64,000 nt of DNA, taken from positions 35,028-99,027 of the forward strand of contig CAVGIJ010000003.1 of NCBI GenBank assembly GCA_963629305.1. Reading direction: 5' to 3'. Shown one piece after another: positions 60,833 to 64,000 of this stretch. The notes under the pieces are model-generated. The model ran no database searches. It was given only the letters and a program-made list of their open reading frames with translations, and was not told where the DNA came from. The DNA is from UBA1227 sp963629305. Its GTDB lineage: Bacteria; Bacillota; Clostridia; Oscillospirales; Acutalibacteraceae. The translations under genes were made by a program, and so were the position numbers. Every line of letters begins with the position of its first letter. Position 1 is the first letter of the stretch.

Positions 60833-60869
60833 TTATCTTCCCTCCATTCAATACAACTTGCAGAGGGTT

Positions 60870-60899
60870 ATTATATAATACAGATACATATTATGTCAA
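60870..60899 (-). promoter_or_regulatory. Promoter of the rpmH operon
   Basis: Minus-strand TTGACA (60894-60899), 18-bp spacer, TATAAT (60870-60875); TATATA two bases earlier is an alternative -10. Confidence 0.75.
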
Positions 60900-60919
60900 G
60901 AAAAAATTACATCTCCTAT

Positions 60920-60951
60920 TTATCAACAATCACATGTTTTATTGTTGAAAA
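60920..60951. promoter_or_regulatory. Inverted pair of DnaA-box-like sites
   Basis: TTATCAACA (60920-60928) and, inverted, TTTTCAACA (60943-60951), one and two mismatches from TTATCCACA. The second overlaps the -35 of dnaA, suggesting autoregulation and/or origin function. Confidence 0.55.
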
Positions 60952-60973
60952 CTCGTATGCAATATGATAAAAT
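60945..60973 (+). promoter_or_regulatory. dnaA promoter
   Basis: TTGAAA (60945-60950), 17-bp spacer, extended -10 TGA-TAAAAT (hexamer 60968-60973). The leader of about 80 nt is extremely AT-rich, with GGAGG before dnaA. Confidence 0.7.
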
Positions 60974-61061
60974 TTATTAGTTATTATGTATTATATATAT
61001 TAAACTATATTTATTATTTAAGTTACTGTATATAAGCTATTAAGGAGGAAGTTTTTCTTTT

Positions 61062-62387
61062 ATGGAGTCTTATTCTGAAGTATGGTCTCTTGCAAAAGAA
61101 TATTGTAGAGGAAAATGTTCCGAAACGATTTACAATCTTTGGATTGAACCTCTTACAATGAAATCTTTTGAAAATAATAAAATTGTACTTTTAACAAGTG
61201 AATTCAAAGCAAATATCGTAAAAAGCAAATTTATAGATTTATTATCCGAAGCACTCGAAAAAACTATGGGATTTCCCGTTGAAGTCGAAATTATTTCACA
61301 GTCTTTATCAAAAAAAGAAGATATTGAGATAAAAGAAAAATCTATAGAAGAAAATCTCAATAAGTATGACTTTACTTTTGATACATTCATAGTAGGTTCT
61401 TCAAATAAATTTGCATATGCCGCATCCCAAGCTGTTGCGGCAACTCCCGGACAGGCTTATAATCCTCTTTTTATATATGGAAATTCAGGACTCGGCAAAA
61501 CTCATCTTCTGAATGCCATATGTACCGAAATAAAAAATAATAATCCGGACGCAAAAATTATCTACACAAGCGGTGAGGATTTTACAAATGAGCTTATTCA
61601 ATCGCTTGAAAAGAAAACAATGGCTGACTTTCATAATAAATACAGAACCATTGACGTTCTTCTTGTAGATGACATTCAGTTTATAGCCGGAAAAGCATCT
61701 ACTCAGGAAGAATTTTTCCATACTTTTAATGCTCTCATTCAGGACAACAAACAGATTGTTCTTGCCTCTGACCGTCCTCCGAAAGAAATTGCTCTTCTTG
61801 AGGACAGAATAAAAACCAGATTTGAATGGGGACTTCTTGCAGATATCCAACCACCGGATATTGAAACGCGCATAGCAATAATTAAAAGAAAAGCTTCCCT
61901 CATGTCTTTTGAATTACCGGACGAAGTAGTTCAGTACATAGCGGAAAAGATAAAAAACAATGTACGTCAGCTTGAAGGAGCGGTAAAAAAGATAAATGCT
62001 CTTTGTACAATAAGCGGACACGAACCTTCTATAATAATTGCACAAAAAGCAATAAAAGATATATTGTCCGACAATCAACCTCTTCCCGTAACAATAACAA
62101 AAATACTTGAAGAAGTTGCAAGAACATACGGAACCACCGTTGACAATATTCTTTCAAAGAAGAGAAATGCAAATATTTCCGAAGCACGCCAGGCGGCAAT
62201 GTATATTGTGCGTGAAGTTACTTCTCTACCAATGGAAAAGATAGGAGAAGAATTCGGCGGCAAACATCACTCAACAGTTATTTATAACATAACCCAAATG
62301 GAAGAAAAAATGAAAACAAGTGCTACCACCAAATCAACCATTCAGGGAATTATAAATAACATAACCGATAACTCTTCAGGTTTTTAA
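61062..62387 (+). CDS. dnaA: Chromosomal replication initiator DnaA
   Basis: A 441-residue AAA+ initiator. Domain I (1-85, with WIEPLTM), a short linker, the AAA+ domain with Walker A GNSGLGKT (140-147) and Walker B LLVDDIQF (200-207), and the C-terminal DnaA-box-binding helix-turn-helix with FGGKHHSTVIYNI. GGAGG precedes the ATG. It diverges from rpmH, the universal Firmicute origin layout. Confidence 0.98.
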   Translation: MESYSEVWSLAKEYCRGKCSETIYNLWIEPLTMKSFENNKIVLLTSEFKANIVKSKFIDLLSEALEKTMGFPVEVEIISQSLSKKEDIEIKEKSIEENLNKYDFTFDTFIVGSSNKFAYAASQAVAATPGQAYNPLFIYGNSGLGKTHLLNAICTEIKNNNPDAKIIYTSGEDFTNELIQSLEKKTMADFHNKYRTIDVLLVDDIQFIAGKASTQEEFFHTFNALIQDNKQIVLASDRPPKEIALLEDRIKTRFEWGLLADIQPPDIETRIAIIKRKASLMSFELPDEVVQYIAEKIKNNVRQLEGAVKKINALCTISGHEPSIIIAQKAIKDILSDNQPLPVTITKILEEVARTYGTTVDNILSKKRNANISEARQAAMYIVREVTSLPMEKIGEEFGGKHHSTVIYNITQMEEKMKTSATTKSTIQGIINNITDNSSGF

Positions 62388-62605
62388 CATTTTTATGTTG
62401 AAAACTTAAAACTTTTTAACATTTTTAAAATGAAAATCAAAATTTTCATATTTGTTGACAAAAAATACGAAAATTTTACCCACCAAAAAATTGAAAATTT
62501 TTTCTTATTTCATGTGTTTATACGGACTTTTTATAGTTTTACACAGTCTCTAATACTATTACTAAAAAATTTATTTTCGTATATAAAAAAAACGGAGGAT
62601 AAAAA
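62388..62605. other. AT-rich dnaA-dnaN spacer, candidate oriC unwinding region
   Basis: 218 bp without a gene. It holds a DnaA-box-like TTTTCAACA (inverted, 62396-62404), a 15-bp exact direct repeat TTTTTAACATTTTTA (62381-62395 and 62413-62427), and the palindrome ATGAAAAT/ATTTTCAT (62430-62449). No dnaN promoter could be assigned with confidence. Confidence 0.5.
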
Positions 62606-63712
62606 ATGAAAATTGTATGTAATACCGAATTATTAAGTGAAGCATGCCAAAACGTTCAAAGAGTTGTTTCTACAAAAACATCTATTCCTGCAATTGAGGG
62701 AATTTACCTTAAAGCACTCGGAAATGAGCTTATGCTTACAGGATATGATCTTGAGGTCGGAATAAACACATCTATTGAAGCCAGAGTTGAAGAACCAGGT
62801 TCCATTATTATTAATGCAAGAATTCTCTGTGACATTTTAAGAAGACTTCCGTCTGAAAAGGTAATCATAGAGGCAGATGAAAGACAGCTTTGCGTTATAA
62901 GATGCGGAGAGGTTGAGTATAAGATTGTAGGTATAGCAGCGGAAGAGTATCCGGAGCTTCCTACAGTAACCGGAGGATATCCTATAATCATAGAGAGTGA
63001 CATTTTAAGAGACATGGTAAGACAAACAATATTTGCCGTATCAAAAAATGACACAAAAATAGTTCATACGGGAATTAAGTTTGAAATAAAACGCGGTCAG
63101 ATAAGACTTATTGCCGTTGACGGATTCAGACTTGCCATAAGAACAGAACAAATAAAATATACAGGTGATGAGATATCCTTTATCGTTCCTGCAAAAACAT
63201 TAAATGAAGTTATAAAGCTTATTGATAATTGTGATGTTGTTTCAATGAATATTGCAAAGAGACATATTATTTTTGAAATAGGCAACTACAGTATTATTTC
63301 TCGACTTCTTGACGGAGAATTTCTTGATTATAATGCCGCTATTCCGAAAAGTCTTACAACAGAAGTAAAAGTAGATGTAAGAACATTCATTGACAGTATT
63401 GAAAGAACATCGCTTCTTATTACAGACAGACTTAAAAGTCCGCTCCGCTGTATTTTTGATGAAAACAGCATAAGGATATCCACTGTTACATCGCTCGGAA
63501 CAGCAAATGACAGACTTTCATGTATAACAGAGGGAAACAGAGTAGAAATAGGCTTCAACAATATTTTTCTTCTTGATGCTCTTAAGGCATGCAATATTGA
63601 TGAAGTAAAAATTTCTCTTAACGGACCATTGTCACCGATAACCATAGTTCCGCCGCAGGGAGATAAATTTCTGTTTCTTGTACTTCCGGTAAGACTTAAA
63701 AATGAAAGTTAA
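62606..63712 (+). CDS. dnaN: DNA polymerase III beta subunit (sliding clamp)
   Basis: A 368-residue clamp with three repeated domains; it tethers polymerases to DNA. The opening MKIVCNTELLSEACQNVQRV, the middle FIVPAKTLNEVIKL and the C-terminus VPPQGDKFLFLVLPVRL are typical. GGAGG precedes the ATG, and it overlaps the S4-domain gene by 11 bp. Confidence 0.97.
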   Translation: MKIVCNTELLSEACQNVQRVVSTKTSIPAIEGIYLKALGNELMLTGYDLEVGINTSIEARVEEPGSIIINARILCDILRRLPSEKVIIEADERQLCVIRCGEVEYKIVGIAAEEYPELPTVTGGYPIIIESDILRDMVRQTIFAVSKNDTKIVHTGIKFEIKRGQIRLIAVDGFRLAIRTEQIKYTGDEISFIVPAKTLNEVIKLIDNCDVVSMNIAKRHIIFEIGNYSIISRLLDGEFLDYNAAIPKSLTTEVKVDVRTFIDSIERTSLLITDRLKSPLRCIFDENSIRISTVTSLGTANDRLSCITEGNRVEIGFNNIFLLDALKACNIDEVKISLNGPLSPITIVPPQGDKFLFLVLPVRLKNES

Positions 63713-63968
63713 GATTAAAATAAGAAAAAAAGAAAACCAATCTGTTTTTATTCACACGGATTTTATTACTCTTGACAGTGTGCTTAAAATTGTCGGCATT
63801 GCGCAAACAGGCGGACAGGCAAAAATGCTGATAAAGGATAATGAAATAAAAGTAAACGGTGAAGTATGCAATGTTGTAAGAAAAAAACTTCATAACGGGG
63901 ATTGTTTTTCTTTTGAAAATCAAAATTTTGAGATAAAAAGTGAAGGAACACAGATAAATGAAAATTGA
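63702..63968 (+). CDS. yaaA: S4-domain RNA-binding protein YaaA
   Basis: An 88-residue protein with the S4 fold: ITLDSVLKIVGIAQTGGQAK, IKDNEIKVNGEV and LHNGDCFSF. It is the conserved small gene between dnaN and recF, linked in Bacillus to ribosome assembly. Overlaps both neighbours by 11 bp, indicating coupled translation. Confidence 0.9.
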   Translation: MKVKIKIRKKENQSVFIHTDFITLDSVLKIVGIAQTGGQAKMLIKDNEIKVNGEVCNVVRKKLHNGDCFSFENQNFEIKSEGTQINEN

Positions 63969-64000
63969 TTCTCTGAAAGTTCAAAATTACAGAAATATAG
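63958..64000 (+). CDS. recF: RecF, N-terminal fragment at window edge
   Basis: Only 14 codons are visible, MKIDSLKVQNYRNI, the typical start of the RecF gap-repair ATPase, in its usual place after the S4-domain gene. The rest lies outside the window. Confidence 0.85.
   Translation, partial: MKIDSLKVQNYRNI

Overview
The window looks like the origin-proximal chromosome of an anaerobic Firmicute of class Clostridia, probably Oscillospiraceae-like. Gene content and order carry this placement: one-subunit glyQS, folate-dependent trmFO, EF-P beside a CD1247-like zinc-ribbon protein, the rpmH-rnpA-yidD-yidC-jag / dnaA-dnaN-yaaA-recF origin arrangement, a Gram-positive infC leader and canonical sigma-A promoters. 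The species cannot be named from sequence alone. Base composition is moderate, with an AT-rich stretch around dnaA. The mreBCD-mrdA set implies a rod or ovoid cell.

Layout. 0-6 kb: a truncated ATP-grasp ligase, nth, a membrane acyltransferase, a HAD phosphatase, tRNA-Met and tRNA-Glu, pyk and a heavy-metal exporter. 6-13 kb: an EF-G paralogue, an atypical SDR, aspS-hisS and mgsA. 13-19 kb: shape genes mreB-mreC-mreD-mrdA followed by a minD-like gene, with maf upstream. 19-22.5 kb: a Cys/Asp-rich protein, efp, an aminopeptidase, a YqeG phosphatase and rpsU. 22.6-41.8 kb: a nearly gapless minus-strand run (trmH, dprA, topA, trmFO, plsX, rnc, a radical SAM gene, smc, ftsY, rdgB, yhbY, nadD, yqeK, rsfS, leuS, mscS). 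41.8-43.2 kb: infC-rpmI-rplT behind an attenuator leader. 43.2-48 kb: lexA with its operators, an unrecognised secreted protein next to a cyclase, a PH-like membrane protein, a MOSC protein, tRNA-Gly and two decayed gene fragments. 48-49.7 kb: glyQS. 49.7-57.3 kb: mnmE-mnmG-rsmG-(noc remnant)-parA-parB-serS on the plus strand. 57.3-58.1 kb: an IS200-type element. 58.1-64 kb: jag-yidC-yidD-rnpA-rpmH on the minus strand, then dnaA-dnaN-yaaA-recF on the plus strand, with the candidate origin.

No defence system, prophage or CRISPR array is visible. The most notable points concern genome organisation and unusual forms of known proteins. The mnmE-serS block looks inverted relative to the usual gene order, with the insertion element at one junction. 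A noc gene is reduced to a remnant beside two perfect parS sites. infC appears to start at AUU. FtsY has a repeat-built tail at the C-terminus, Jag has an RGG-type tail, the MinD-like protein lacks its membrane helix and has no minC neighbour, and the EF-G paralogue lacks the catalytic histidine.
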